Origin: Primula veris
Taxonomy: Eukaryota; Streptophyta; Magnoliopsida; Ericales; Primulaceae
Assembly (NCBI GenBank): GCA_963682055.1
Contig: OY821741.1
Location: 875,501-939,500 of the forward strand
Length of the DNA: 64,000 nucleotides
Direction: 5' to 3'
Below the pieces are notes generated by a model, which was not told where the DNA came from, made no database searches, and saw only the letters and a program-made list of their open reading frames with translations. Position 1 is the stretch's first letter; every line of letters begins with the position of its first letter. Positions 23,980 to 36,589 of the stretch are shown piece after piece. A program made the translations under genes and the position numbers.

Positions 23980-24170
23980 AAAATTGGACTGCACCCGCTC
24001 TAGCGTAAATAGCGTCCACTATAGCGCGCTATTTACGCTATAGCGTCCCTATAGCAAGAATTTAGCGCTTTTCCATCCAAGTAGCGGTTTATCATAACGT
24101 TTATCGGCCGAAAAACTCTATTTCGCGAACTATAGCGCAATATAGAGCGCTTTTTAAAACAATGCTAATT
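23980..24170. repeat. Palindrome-rich CGCTATAG repeat
   Basis: A stretch dense in TAGCG/CGCTA palindromes (for example CTATAGCGCGCTATTTACGC) ending in GCGCTTTTTAAAACAATGC. The TTTTAAAACA end resembles the right end of the CAGTGTTTTAAAA MITEs, so it may be a distant or composite member. Only this copy was seen. Confidence 0.5.
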
Positions 24171-24539
24171 ATGTATTTTTTTTGTGTGTTCGGATTCTAC
24201 TTCTTCTGTTCCATTTTGTGTAAATGCTTTGTATGTTTGTTAAATGATCCATTATACCGTTTTGCAGTAGCTACTTATTGATTTATTATACGTTTGGGTT
24301 TTTTCCAAGTATATAAACATTTCTCAAGTAGAATTTGCAGGAGAGACGATAGTATTTAATTACTCAAAGTTCAAATGGATAAACCGATAAAAGAGAAACC
24401 AATAAAGAATCGATTTCTGTAAAATATAAATTGATTAGATTTAAGATTGATGAATATATTATATGAAGTAAGGTTTGTATGGGAAGTAAAGTTGTTTTGT
24501 ACAATTATAATTAATGCTTTGTATGTTTGTTAAATTACC

Positions 24540-25980
24540 CATTTTTTATAGCCTTTCGCAAAAGTTACCATTTTTGTCACTAGTTTTGATTCTTTTGCTA
24601 AGAATGTTTGGCTCCAGACTTTGATGAATAAGCTGACTTATTTTAAGCTGGGAAGAAAGGTTCCGTCATTGAAAATTTTAGGAAAAAGTTGCCAACTTTG
24701 TGACTGGTTTTGATTCTTTTTTGCAAAGAATGTTTATTCCAGTTAAGAATTTGTTTGGCTGCAGATTCTATGATTAAGGACCAATTGGCATGTCTTTTTT
24801 AGTTCTACCTAAAAATTCCTATTAGTGTTTGGCTGGACGGTTTTTCAGCTTATACGAAACAAGTGTTTTAGGTAAAGAAAGAAGGAAAAGCAAAACACTA
24901 GAATCCATTTATGCAATTTGAATTCTATCCTTCAACCACAGAGACCCACGGAAAAGTTCCCAATGTTGTCACTATTTTGATTCATTTGCAAAGAATGTTT
25001 ATTTTTCAAATAAGGGTTTGTTAAGGTAATGATTCTGATGAAGAAGCTAAGGGAAAAGTTCTCTCGTTGGGCTATAAAACACCTAAAAAACTTCCCAATC
25101 TAGTGAATACTTCAATCTTTTTTTTTTTGCAAAAAGTCCAAAAAGGGGTTGACTTGGCTGCAGATTTTGTCATTTTAATGAACAATCTGGCTTATTTTTT
25201 GTTCATTTTAAGGTTCCCACTGCTGTCACTGATTTGATTCTTTTGCATAGAATGTCTGTCGCAATTTAGACCTTGTTTGGATGCAAATTTTGGTGAAGAA
25301 GCTGACTTATTTTAAGATGAGGAAAAAATTGTGTTTACTGTACATCCAACTGAAAACTCTTATCCTTTCAAATAAATATGGGTAAATTAAGCTTCAATGG
25401 TGCTATCAAACAAGTACTTGGTGCTTTATCAACAAATTAGTTGGTGTATGTTAGTTTAGCACTGTTTATTATTCGGATAAAATGATAAGACAATTTGTTT
25501 TTAAAGTTAAAATCTAGGAAAATGTTAGGCATACACATTTTCTGTTTACTGAGAGAGACTGAACTGAGTTTGCTCTTGATACACTGTCCATCCAGTGAAA
25601 AACCTTTTACTCTTTCAGCTATAAAGCAGTCATGAATAAGCTGATCTTTAAAGATACAATCAAACAAGCCCTTAGATTATGCAAGTTTGGTGTGATTTTC
25701 TAGGGTGTTCACTTTTAGGAAGATGCCAGACGCCTACATTATTTTTTGTGTACATGATGATGCGGCAAACGTAAATTATGTAATTCTGTATGGCAGTTCT
25801 GTAATTTTGAGCAGTTTCAATTAAAAATTAGTGACTACCAACTATTCTAAAAACTGGTGTATTTCTGAGGAAATAGTTGTGTTTCACTGTCCATCCAGCG
25901 GAAACTCTTACCCTTTCAGCAAATAAAAAGAGTTGAGCTTCAACACTGCAATCAAACAAGTTACAGTACTTAGATTATGC
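24540..25980. repeat. Cluster of decayed interspersed repeats
   Basis: Several irregular, diverged units share GTCACTxxTTTTGATTCTTTTGC, AAGAATGTTT, GTTTGGCTGCAGATT, GATGAATAAGCTGACTTATTTTAAG and CACTGTCCATCCAG motifs (near 24560, 24690, 24960, 25215, 25555 and 25885). They resemble old nested copies of a GTTTGG...GCAG-type element rather than a gene. No coding potential. Confidence 0.6.
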
Positions 25981-26012
25981 TAGTTTAGTGCTATTGCCTA
26001 GTAGAATAATGT

Positions 26013-27388
26013 AATGGTAACAAAAGCCATGTCGCACTTACGCTAAGTGTAACAACAATACAGTTTGGCAAGACTAAACAAAAAGGGTACATTATAGGAT
26101 TATGATTTTTTGTTACAAAGAGTGTATTGGGCTTTTTTTTCTTGTTCAGTTGAGGTGGTTTTTTGTTTAATCGGGTGTTCTTTAAGATAAATTCAATTCA
26201 ATTGACTTAAACGGGTTCGGTTAGATAAATAAAAAACGCTGTAACACTATATGAAAAAGGTAATGGCTTGGTTTTGTTGTCGTAAAATGTGTGCGATTTC
26301 TGACTGTGGTATGTTTTTTCGTTGAAGCCCTTGTATCTTTTTGGTCCAACCCAAATTGCCTGAGAGTGATTTTTTATCTGGCCATTTCTCCAGGGAAACA
26401 AAAAAGGCCAACCATGATTATTACTTATTTCAACAAAAGAAAAAAGGTTCTGATCAGAACTCTAAAAAGAACATCAAGCGAGAACTTCAGATACACGACT
26501 GACAAGAGCATTAAGACACTGTAAAACAACGCTTACTCGTCGCAGAATAGACAAAAGAAGCCGGTCAAGAAAGCATAGGATCGAAAGTACCAAAATACGA
26601 TGAAATAGTCATACTCGTATATAGTGTGATAAGTGCTTATATGACAAATAGATTTTACAAAAGAGTTGGGAAAAGACAGACTAGTAAGTACCTAAAGAAG
26701 CAATTTCAAGGAAAACGGAATTGCTAGTTTTGGGAAATGCTGAGGATAATTGGCTGGCTTAATTATTCCTAAATCAAATGTTGACAGGAAAACTTTAAAA
26801 ACAAAAAGGAGAGCCTCGAAGTTAAAAATAAGTACAACCAAACAAGGAGAGCCTAATAGTTACGATCCTGGTTTTCCAAATCAAGCAAAAGGTGAAGTCT
26901 AATGGTTTTTTGTGATGCTTGTCGAATGAAATGCTATTGGAAATCTCGGGAGAGAATCAAGGGATGGATCTGAAGTCTGTAAGGCTAAAGGAGCCGAAAT
27001 AAATAAGTCGTGTATCACCACAGCAGAAAGTGTTACCAGCTCTTACCAAACATAAACCTAACTCATAAAACCTGCAAAAGTTAGTCACGTGCAGACATGT
27101 GTCGTCCATTTTGTGAAAAAATTGACGGATGAGGTACAAAATTGAGTTGATTGATATTGTACAGGTACAGGGCCCTAAAATGAACAAAGAAGAATAGAGG
27201 GGAGAAAATTGAATTTTTGATAAATTAGAGGGGTAGTAAACGGTTCATATCCTATTTTTTGCCAAAAATTAAAAACTTGATTACAAGCAACATTCAGAAC
27301 AAACAAACGGACACAAAATTCCCTAAAAAAGTTGAAACCTTAGAATACATTCATTGAGGTCCGGAACCCAAAAAAAAGCAGAAAAGTT
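26013..27388. repeat. Segmental duplication X, copy 2
   Basis: Partner of 22631-23766. It carries an extra 75-bp block near 26371-26445 and about 200 bp near 27040-27255. It ends about 85 bp before duplicated segment Y2, whereas X1 and Y1 are 2.8 kb apart and in the reverse order, so X and Y were copied in separate events or with rearrangement. Confidence 0.85.
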
Positions 27389-27472
27389 CTCCATTTTGCT
27401 TAAATCTGCCTACAGTTCCAACCCATTACATCAGAAACTGCATTGCCTATAAGCCAATTCTAATTTCTCTGT

Positions 27473-28243
27473 CATTGTATAATCCTATTAATTTCGTCTA
27501 ATTTGTTAGGTTTTTAGACTCTACTTACTTCTCAAACTATGTATAATTTCCGGTAGGGTTTTTTTGTGACAAGTTGTAACGACAGTTTTTTTTAACGTCT
27601 GTATGACAGTTTAGTCAATTTGTGACATATTAATGACAAATTTTCTAATTAGTGATAAATTTGTTACAACTTTTGACCTCATTAAACACTTGTTTTTACA
27701 TTGTCCCTAAATTATTTTTTTTAAAAAGTCAGTAACGATATCACGGATATTTCCGCCTACTTGTAAAATGGTTTATTAAGTAAGACGCGAAATATATTTG
27801 ATTATTTTCGGTTTTCATAATTTAAAATTCTTAAACCCATGACTAACATGAACATTTTTTCTTGTAAATCTTTGATTACCGAATTAAAAAGGATAAATTA
27901 ATAAAATTCTGTCAAAAATCGAAGTATTAAACTTGATAGTATTTATAGTGAAAAACGATCATTGTCTTAATTTTTTGCTAATATCACTTTTGGAAATCCA
28001 TTCTCATGTATCAAAGTGTGTTGGCACCTTAATGATAATTAATTATTCAGCCCGTCGTGCCGAGTACGTAGAGCACAAGGGTTTCCACGACTTCATATTT
28101 ATCTGTGTGTCTTGCTCTACTACATCTGCATATTTCTCGGCCATGTTACGCCTGATCGATTAGCTCACACGACAATATTTCACTGGCTTTTATAGTTTGG
28201 TTGAAACGAGTTCTATTTTCACTTACCCAATATTTGGTTTCTC
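27473..28243. repeat. Segmental duplication Y, copy 2
   Basis: Partner of 19082-19843, same orientation, with scattered substitutions and short indels. Carries the same SARRAEYVEHKGFHDF frame as copy 1, with several amino-acid changes. Confidence 0.85.
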
Positions 28244-29307
28244 TTGTTTAATTCGCCTTCGGATTTACGTACTGGACTTTTTACATGGTTTTTTCTGTTA
28301 TTTTTAATTAGACTTTTAGAACTAATTGTTCTAAAGGTTATTGAAACTTGTACTAATTAACCAAGTAGTAATAATTAAAATAATAATGATGATAACAAGA
28401 AAATGAGGGTTACGTAACCCATGTTTAGTAGTTGGATCATGGTAAATTATCAACTATAATGTCACTGTAATACAAATATTGAAAATAATTATAGTAGTCA
28501 TCTACATCACTTAATTAGAGTTGGAATTCGTATTTTCGTACGAAAAATATCATGGTAAAGAAAAATGAGTCATCACACATCACCTACATATGTAGTACTT
28601 ATATGATTTCGTGATTTTGCAGCATTAGATCGTTCATTATTATGTGATACAACTTTATTTCTGATTTCTTTATCATCATAATCTTGTTATAAGCCAACAT
28701 GGAGGCTGTTGTTCCGTGTTTAAGACTTTACTATCGTTAATAAAACAGACATGTTCACTATAAAAAAATAAAAAAAATGTAGTACCTATATGATATATTA
28801 GGTAGAATTATTATACTTCTTATCACCAATGCCTTTAAAAGTCGTGCGGACCGAGAAGCGGTGACGAAATCAGGCCAAAGCGGTCAATATTGATGGTAGT
28901 AAGCAGATGATGGTAGTCTGGTCGGAGGACCGGGTCGTTACACATCCTCTCAGTAATCTAGCTAATGATCAGATCACTTTAAACTCTCTATTTTTACTTA
29001 TATGTTAGTATATAAAACAGACTCTATAGTACTAAATAACTAATTAATGATCAATAATTAACCAATGTTAATATTTTATCACTCAAAAACATACACTTGT
29101 TAGTCAAGTAGTTAACCTAATGACAAGTTGATTACCAACCTTTCATCTCCCACCTACACACATCATCTTTATATATAGTAATTTCCTACTTCTTTTAATT
29201 AATTGACTAATAATTTCAGCTAATATATATATATAGGTCCATTTTCTTCCAACATTTATATATATTGATCTTAATTTAAGCTAATATATATACTCCCTTT
29301 CTATATA
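28244..29307. other. Upstream region of the CASP-like gene
   Basis: AT-rich intergenic DNA. TTTATATATAG near 29168 is a candidate TATA element about 140 bp before the CASP-like ATG. A GC-richer patch at about 28845-28945 (GACCGAGAAGCGGTGACG and GGAGGACCGGGTCGTTACA) differs from its surroundings and may be an old transposon piece. No other gene seen. Confidence 0.45.
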
Positions 29308-31149
29308 ATGAGTATGATGAATTATGAGAATATTGTCTCCTTTTTTCTAAGGCTCATTGCCTTAAGTGCATCTATTGTTGCTACAATTTTGATGGTAACA
29401 AGCCATGATTCTACTACTGTTTTGAACATCAAGTTTGAAGCTAAATTTAATAATTCCACCACTTTCAAGTAAGTTAATTTGCATATGTTATTATATTTAG
29501 TAAATTAATTATAAACCTGTTTAATTAGGCTTGATATATATAAAAAGGCTTAATTTGTATAATTAAAACTAGCTAGCTTATTTGAGTTTTTAGTTTTCAG
29601 ACCATGTATTTGTTTGTTTCACTATTCAACTTATTATACTTGTCTACATAATTCTTTTCATGCAAATTATCTTCATATTCATCTTTTCAATGGCGGAAAT
29701 TATTTTACCAAAATAATCGTGTGCATTTCCCGTTTGTGTCGTCTGGGAGTGTTTTAGGGAGATCGTTATACAATTTCGACAAAAGTATTAGATCACTTGC
29801 TCCTTAGAAATAGTGGTATACACTTTTTTAAAGATTTCATAATAGGCGTTAGACTCGGATGCACTACGCGAACGAACCACCAGTGCATTATGCTTAGCAC
29901 TGCCCATATTTATAATAAGATCTCGATATATATTACTGTTTTTATTTTCATTTTTCAGCTGTTCTTGACTAAAGTTACAAAATGATTACAGGTACTTTGT
30001 TATCATATATTCAATAGCAAGTGCATATAGCCTTATGCTTCTTTTCTTTCGGTTCAGAAACTCTCTTTGGCGTTTGGTTCTTGTCTCGGATCTGGTAAAA
30101 TTAATATGCATAAATTCTCCTTTTTTGGTATCGAGTTTTTGTTACATTCTTTACTATTAATTTGCTTACTTTTTTCGTTCTTTACTAATCCAAACATAGG
30201 AGTAAATTATTTCTCCTGGGTATCTAAAAGACATACTCTATTAGATATTGCGACTCGAGTGTCGAGTGAGACACTGTATTTGTTCATTATTCAAAACAGT
30301 TAAACAATATGTAGCAACCTTGCAATGATATATAGATAGAATTTTTTTGACATACACTAATGGTAGGCAATCGCCGAGAGTCATTTGATCAATGTTTATC
30401 GAGATAGATCATTCGAGAACAGCAAGTCTCACTTGGGTGTGTCAATAAGTATTAATTAGTGGTTCGGAACTTAGAACTCAGTTACTTGTTTCTTGATAAA
30501 CTAGTCTTTTAATTGACACGATTCTCCCCCTAATTCTGAATAATGGCATGATGATGATATCTCTTCTCATGTCGGAATCAATTTTGTTACATTTTCAAAA
30601 CTTCCTGGACCACTATTATCGGAAATCAACGATCGAAAAGGAAACAATTTTGTTCTTATCTTTTTCTTACATTATGCAAATCATTCTTACCAAACTCCGC
30701 ATTCTCTCAATTTCAAACAGCTGCATATGCTCATTATCTTACTTATCTTACGTTCGATAAACATACAAAAATATTCATGTAATTAGGTCGAGCAACTTTC
30801 GCTACGATACAAATTTTATAAGACTATTATATACTTGTATACAAAAAACAAATATCAGTATACTTACTAATATAAAAATGAAATTGCTAAAATTCTAACA
30901 TGTGAATTTTGTAACAAGGTGATAATGTGTCTTGTGATATCAAGTATATCAGCAGCTATAGCAATAGGGTTAGTGGGTAAGCAAGGGGATTCTCATGCTG
31001 GTTGGTTACCGGTTTGTTCTCAAGTTCCCAAATTTTGCGACCACGTCACCGGAGCTCTCATTTCCGGCTTCATCGCGGCTTTATTTTATTTCAAAATAAT
31101 TCTTTTTTCTCTTCATAAATTTATTAATCTCCTCATTGTAAAAGGATGA
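29308..31149 (+). CDS. CASP-like membrane protein (CASPL1 group), 3 exons
   Basis: Member of the CASP/CASP-like family of four-helix plasma-membrane proteins; the founders organise the Casparian strip, and roles of most CASPLs are unknown. Exons 29308-29468, 29992-30094 and 30919-31149 join in frame to 164 aa, a normal CASPL length. TM1 (about residues 11-31) carries the conserved Arg in FFLRLIALSASI. TM2 spans about 55-74. TM3 begins next to the conserved Asp of VSDLVIMCLV (residue 87). The second outer loop shows GWLPVCSQVPKFC with its paired cysteines, and TM4 is about 133-154. Both termini should face the cytosol. The short C-terminus and loop spacing point to the CASPL1B/1C subgroup; subgroup assignment is an inference. 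Introns have GT-AG borders. Confidence 0.9.
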
Positions 31150-32601
31150 TAATTATTAAGTTATGTCCTTCATATTTAGTTTTTTTTTTGTTGTTGTTGT
31201 TGTTGTGGGGTTGAGATTTTTTGGGTTTGGTTAGTTTATTTTGTCTCATGCGAATGTAGGTACATTTATGTTTTCTTATTAGTTTCAACTTTCAACGTTA
31301 TAATTCTATTTGATTCTTGTTCTTTCACACTATTAAAAAAAAATGACCAATTATGACGGTTTTAATTATAAGACCGCCTTAATTATTGGCAATAAAAACG
31401 GTCATTTTAGAGGCGGAAAACAATAGCCTTTAAAAAAAGAGACGGTTCAAAATTACCGACTTTAAAGATATTTTAACCGCTGTTTAATTTTTTCGAAATT
31501 AGGACATTAAATAAATTGAACAACTTTTCAAAACAAGTTGTTTTTTTTCCAAAAAAAAACAACTTTTTGTTAAATTCTAAATTATATTTTTCTTAAATTT
31601 GTTTCTTTTTAAATTGTTGACAAGTAAGATATAGACTAGTTAATTATTATACTTTATTCTCATATAAAAAACACGTGCATGCTTACATTTGAAAAAAGAT
31701 ATCGAAGTAATTATTAGAGGGAGACTCACTAATTTCGTTTTCTTCAATTGATATGACCAGAAAAGGGAAAAAAGTTGTTGAATTTTTTGAATGTTGATGG
31801 TTAAATAAATTATCACGTTAAGAGAATAAATTATTTTTCTGTTTAAAACAAAATAATGGGATATTAATGTTCGAATTTAACCTCTTAATTAGCTCAAAAG
31901 AACGCAACATGGTTTATCACAAAGTCCAAGCTCGAAACATCGTGGTAATCTTAATCGATTCGTACTTAACATTAAATAACAAATCTTAATAGGAGTAATT
32001 ATAAGGGGGAAAAAAGAATAATAAACGTCATTTTTAGTGTAATTGTATTAGTTTTTTGTGTAAAAAATCCTCCTATTAATAAGTTAGCGTATGCACTAAA
32101 ATTCTTCATTCTAGCTATTGAAAATCCTCGACCCTTGTTCGATGATCCTCGTGAATGGTTCGAATTTGGGATCTTACTCGATTTTTTTCGATCCTAGCAT
32201 AAATAATGCTTTCTTTAACTAGGATGTTGACGGTAATTAATTAAAATGCAAAACATTGAATTTGTTTTAAATGTGTCAATGAATATGTCATTTCATATTA
32301 AGGAAAAAAGCAATCTCCCCTCCATAATCGTATTAGTTATTGTGTAAAAAATCCTCCTATTAATAAGTTAATTAGCATATACATGCACTAAGTTTCTTCA
32401 TTCTACGCTTCAAGCTATTAAAAATCATCGACTCTCGTTTGACATCCTCGTCAATAGGGAATGAACTAGGTGAAGGCTGCCCCCTCCCCCTATATTTTAC
32501 TAAAAATTGACGAAAAAACCGATTATTTTCGTGTATTTTTTTGATAAAAATCGACTTTCCCCTCTTCCCCACTTCACAAAAAAAAATACCCATATAGGGT
32601 C
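31150..32601. other. AT-rich intergenic DNA with MITE traces
   Basis: From about 31327 a CACTATTAAAAAAAAAT end is followed by GACGGTTTTAATTATAAGACCG and related complementary motifs up to about 31500, suggesting a decayed foldback element without a clear right end. A pair of related segments (near 32035-32180 and 32325-32460, both with TCCTCCTATTAATAAGTTA) is a small diverged duplication. No gene. Confidence 0.5.
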
Positions 32602-32960
32602 GGGTAAATTATGCTTTACTGACCTGAGTTTTGGTCAATTTTAGAATAAGTGACCTAAGTTTTTGTAATTTCGGTTTTGTGACATAAGTTTAACTTTGTT
32701 AGCAATTTAGTGACCTGCCATCCTATTTTTCGGAAAAAAAAAAAATATATTTCTTGCTAAAAGGACTAAAATACCCTCAGATTTTACCCTTTTAGTTAAC
32801 ATACGTGAGGGCACGTGTAACGTATTTCGTACACTGAATTGACGCAAGGTCATTAAAACAATACAAAAGTTAAACTTAGATCACAAAACCGAAATTGCAA
32901 AAATTTATGTCACTTATCCTAAAATTGACCAAAATACATGTCAATAAACCATAATTTACC
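32602..32960. mobile_element. Long-arm foldback element
   Basis: About 100-bp arms at 32602-32705 and 32862-32960 are inverted copies (left GACCTGAGTTTTGGTCAATT, right AATTGACCAAAATACATGTC; left TTTCGGTTTTGTGAC, right CACAAAACCGAAA). The outermost GGTAAATTAT/ATAATTTACC are perfect inverses. About 360 bp with no coding frame. Long arms suggest a Mutator-like or foldback element; no target duplication was clear. Confidence 0.8.
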
Positions 32961-34225
32961 GTATAGGGTATGAAAAAACTATATAAGATATCGGGCCCTC
33001 CCATTTAAATTTTTTGGCTCGGTCACTGTTTGTGAAGGGTTAGAATTCGAGATCTTACTCGAATTTTTTCGACCAAAGAATGGATAATGCATCCTTTTAC
33101 TAGGATGTTTGACAGTAATTGAAATGCAAAACATTGAATTTGTTTTAAATGTGTCAATAAATATGTCATTTCATATAAAGGAAAAAATAATGTAGACGAT
33201 AATGATGGTTTTTATCCTTTTCCAACTTTTATGATAAAAGAAGAAAACGATGTTTTGAATAATCATCATAACGAACCTATTTATTTATTTGATTTATTAT
33301 AATTTACTCTTCCCCTTATTTTGACTTTTTGAGTGTTTGGGTCCCACCATTAACACCAATTGATTGATCTTATTTTGACATTTATTTATTTAAGTTTAGT
33401 TAACATGTTTGGCTCCAATAGTTTCAAAATTAATAATTTGATCACTATTGTTTCAATTGAAAATTTAATAAGATTTGATTTCGAAACTATACAAAATTTG
33501 GACATGACTTAGATGAATAAAATCACTTTTAAGTTTTAATTTTGCTAGTATAAGTTCTTTTGAAAAGATTCTTTAAAATCGTGTAGATTTAAATGCTATG
33601 AGCACAATAAGTATATGAAAAGGAATGAATATTTCATTTATTCAAGATTTGAAAATTATAAGAATAATAGGTTTCATTAATAGTTTTTTTTTATAATCAA
33701 ATACATTTATTTACTAAGTAAAATATGTTAAATTATTTCAAAACTATTGAATTATTTAAAAGTGATTTTTATAGACGGTCAAATAAGTAAATATTTTTTC
33801 TCAATAATACCAAACAAACCCTATGTTACCTTGCTACTCATCTTATACCATGTTTGTTCTAATATTTATCCGATACCATATTTTAGCCTTAAAAATGACT
33901 TCAATAATAATACCCATATATTGTTATTAATCATAATGCATACTCTCAATAGTAATAACTTTCAATTCATATCACTAGTTTAAAAAGAAAAAGATTTCAA
34001 TTCAAAACTTGATAATAGCTAGATTTGAAGCTTAACAAACTCACTAGTCTGTTTTGTATAACGTTAAAAGATTACGTTTTTCACATCTTTAGCGTAAACT
34101 CTTACAAAAATGTTTTAGTTAAGATTTTGCATTTTTAAAACACTGATTATAAATCATATTCTTTATAGTATTGTAAACGAACATGGTTTGACCTCTAGAG
34201 TTTAATATAAAAGTTAAAAGATCAT

Positions 34226-34385
34226 TGCTTTAAATAAGTGCGTTTCGTAGTAAAAAAATCTCCACTCAAAACTTAAAAAGGGTTAAAAAGACAGCTTACC
34301 CGCTTTTTAGATTTATACTTTCTACGATTTTAGCATAACTCTAGCAAAAACCTTCAGTTAAAATTTTGTTTTTTAAAACACAGAT
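34226..34385. mobile_element. CAGTGTTTTAAAA-family MITE, decayed
   Basis: Shares CTCAAAACTTAAAAAG, CCGCTTTTTAG, TTTTAGCATAACTCTAGC and TTTTTTAAAACAC with the copies at 9020-9172 and 49743-49914. The left end is eroded. A right-half fragment of the same family lies just upstream at 34058-34146. Confidence 0.65.
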
Positions 34386-35037
34386 TCATATTCTTTCTAC
34401 GATTGTAAACGTACATAGCATTTAGTGTTCAATATAAACTATGAAAATCAAATATAACTTAAGTAAAATATATATACACACATGACATACATAATCCTTT
34501 ACAATTTTAACCAGGTCTGGTCCCGACACAAATCAAACAAGCCAATTTAGTTTACATGGCGTTATGTGGATATAACAACAAGGAAGAAAAAAAATAGAAA
34601 TAAGTCGTTCCCCCCTAATAACTATAACATAATAACCTATGTTATTTGATGATCGATTTCATGTAATGCAAAAAACAAAATTTTGTATTATTATGACATG
34701 ATTCTGATATTTTAACTATTCAGTGATTTTTTCAAACAAAATTTAAAACGCCCCCCAAAATTATACCGCTGAGATGTAGAAAGGCCTCGAACCGACCCTG
34801 ATTTTAGCCTAGTATAATAATGAAACATAACAAAATTACTAATCATACCCCCCATATTAATTGACTTTCAAAATCATATTCTTTGTACAAAATTATAAAC
34901 CAACATTGTAGTATTCAAATATAAAACTATGAAAACCAAATAAAAGTAAAGTAAAAAATATAAGCACCATAAAAGTTATTTAACTTATAAATGTACTTGT
35001 AGCATCAATACCGGGTCCACGGAATCTAAATCAATAT

Positions 35038-35073
<36 letters not shown>

Positions 35074-35615
35074 ACATAAATAAATAATAATCCTTTATTT
35101 TAGTACAATTTGTATATCATCATCACATTAACAATCACCTGATTACCCTTTTTTTTCATTATTATTTTGTACAAAAAGCAAACCACCCTTTTCTTTATTT
35201 AACCCATTATCATAAAATTTTATAAAAATATCATCTTTGTTTCAAGAGATATAAATATGCTCAGATCTTTTTAAGGTATTTTCTTTTATATTATTCTTAA
35301 TGTTATTTATTTTTATTTTGGAGTTATATTTATGTCTATTTGTGTGTTACGTGATCCTTTTGAATTAGAATTATAATTTATAAGTTTTTTGCATTAGTTT
35401 TAGCCTATGGTTTTATCTTTTGAGTTTTATACATGTGAGAATTATATTATTATAGTCTTCTTCTATGGTTTTGGTCTTTGAATTTTAATTTTAAAAAAGG
35501 AAATTAAAAAACCTTAATTATGTGTATAATATTTCATTGTGTCTCATTTAAATTTCTTGTTGGTTTATGAATTTAAGACTTTTGAGGGTTTAGTTGAGTT
35601 GTTAGGATTTTAAAG

Positions 35616-36045
35616 TCAATTGGGCTTATAAGGAATTTCCAGGCTTCTTTTTTTTCAGCTATAAGCTCAACTTAATTTTATTTTATTTTTTATTTTATTT
35701 TTTGCTTTGAAGCTGTAGTGGTGTATTTAGTTGTACAGCTGAGGTTATTCTGGTTTTTTGTTTTATAAAGCGAAATCGTAGCTAAAGCGTTTTTGCAAGA
35801 GCTACCCAAAAAGCCTAAAAAGCAGAAAAAGCGAGTTTTTAAAGCTTTTTCTAAGAATTGAATCGAACTTTTATTTAGCTTTGAATCGAGCTTTTTTTTA
35901 CCACGAAGCTCACTTTTAAAACAGTGTTTTTGGCCATAAAAAGCTAGAAGTTTGTTAAAAAAAACTGAAGCTTTCAAGTTGTATTATACTTTTTCCAGTT
36001 TCAATATCTTAGTTGCTTAAAAGAACTGCAGGCAAACAACCCTTA
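35616..36045. mobile_element. Nested MITEs: CAGTGTTTTAAAA copy inside a second element
   Basis: The inner unit (about 35757-35928) runs from GTTTTATAAAGCGAAATCGTAGC to ACTTTTAAAACAGTG and is an inverted-orientation CAGTGTTTTAAAA element. The flanks, CAGCTATAAGCTCAACTT on the left and ACTGCAGGCAAACAACCCTT on the right, look like the two halves of a GTTTGGTTGCAG-family element. Confidence 0.6.
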
Positions 36046-36589
36046 TTCAATTTTTAAATAGCCTTTTTGGAGCAATATATTGGTCCTCCTTTTGTTTCCG
36101 AATTTCAATTTATACTGGCCTCATATTTTATTTTTTTCGTTTTTTGTGTGATTTATAGGCCTCCAAGGAATTGGGTCTTTCAGTTTGAAGCTAAAAGAGG
36201 CAGTCTTTATCTATATCTTGGGTAATTCTATTTCAGACTATTATAGATATAGGTTTTGATTTTCGAATCAAATGGTTAGCACCGTGTTGAGTGTTTTACC
36301 TTCTTACCGAGATTCATAAGTCGAATGGCTTTTAAGCCTTTATTCCAATCACCGATATGGAATAGTTAAACTTTTTCAAGAATTTTCATCTGTTGATGGG
36401 TTTGAAGGTGGCTAGCACTAAACGAAAATCCGGTAATTTTAAGGAAATTCTCGATTTTATACCTTCTTCTCATCTCAAGGGGGAGGAAAAGGAGTTCTTT
36501 TGTGGGTATCAAGTGTTTTAGTACGTTTTGTGCTAGCTTTTACCCAAAAATAATCAAGGTGCATAGTCACGAAAAAATACATATAAAAG

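Larger units (their letters stand above)
32961..36560. other. AT-rich intergenic DNA before the kinase gene
   Basis: Holds two CAGTGTTTTAAAA-family pieces (about 34058-34146, right half only, and 34226-34385), an AT microsatellite near 35041-35068, and a nested MITE at 35616-36045. The final few hundred bases should contain the kinase promoter and leader. No additional gene is supported. Confidence 0.6.

Noticed and set aside
24540..25980. Irregular repeated units considered as a CRISPR-like or satellite array
   Set aside because: Units are diverged, unevenly spaced and have transposon-type ends; the host is a plant, so a CRISPR array is not expected.
35041..35070. AT alternation as a possible promoter
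   Set aside because: Simple (AT)n microsatellite with no gene start within a fitting distance.
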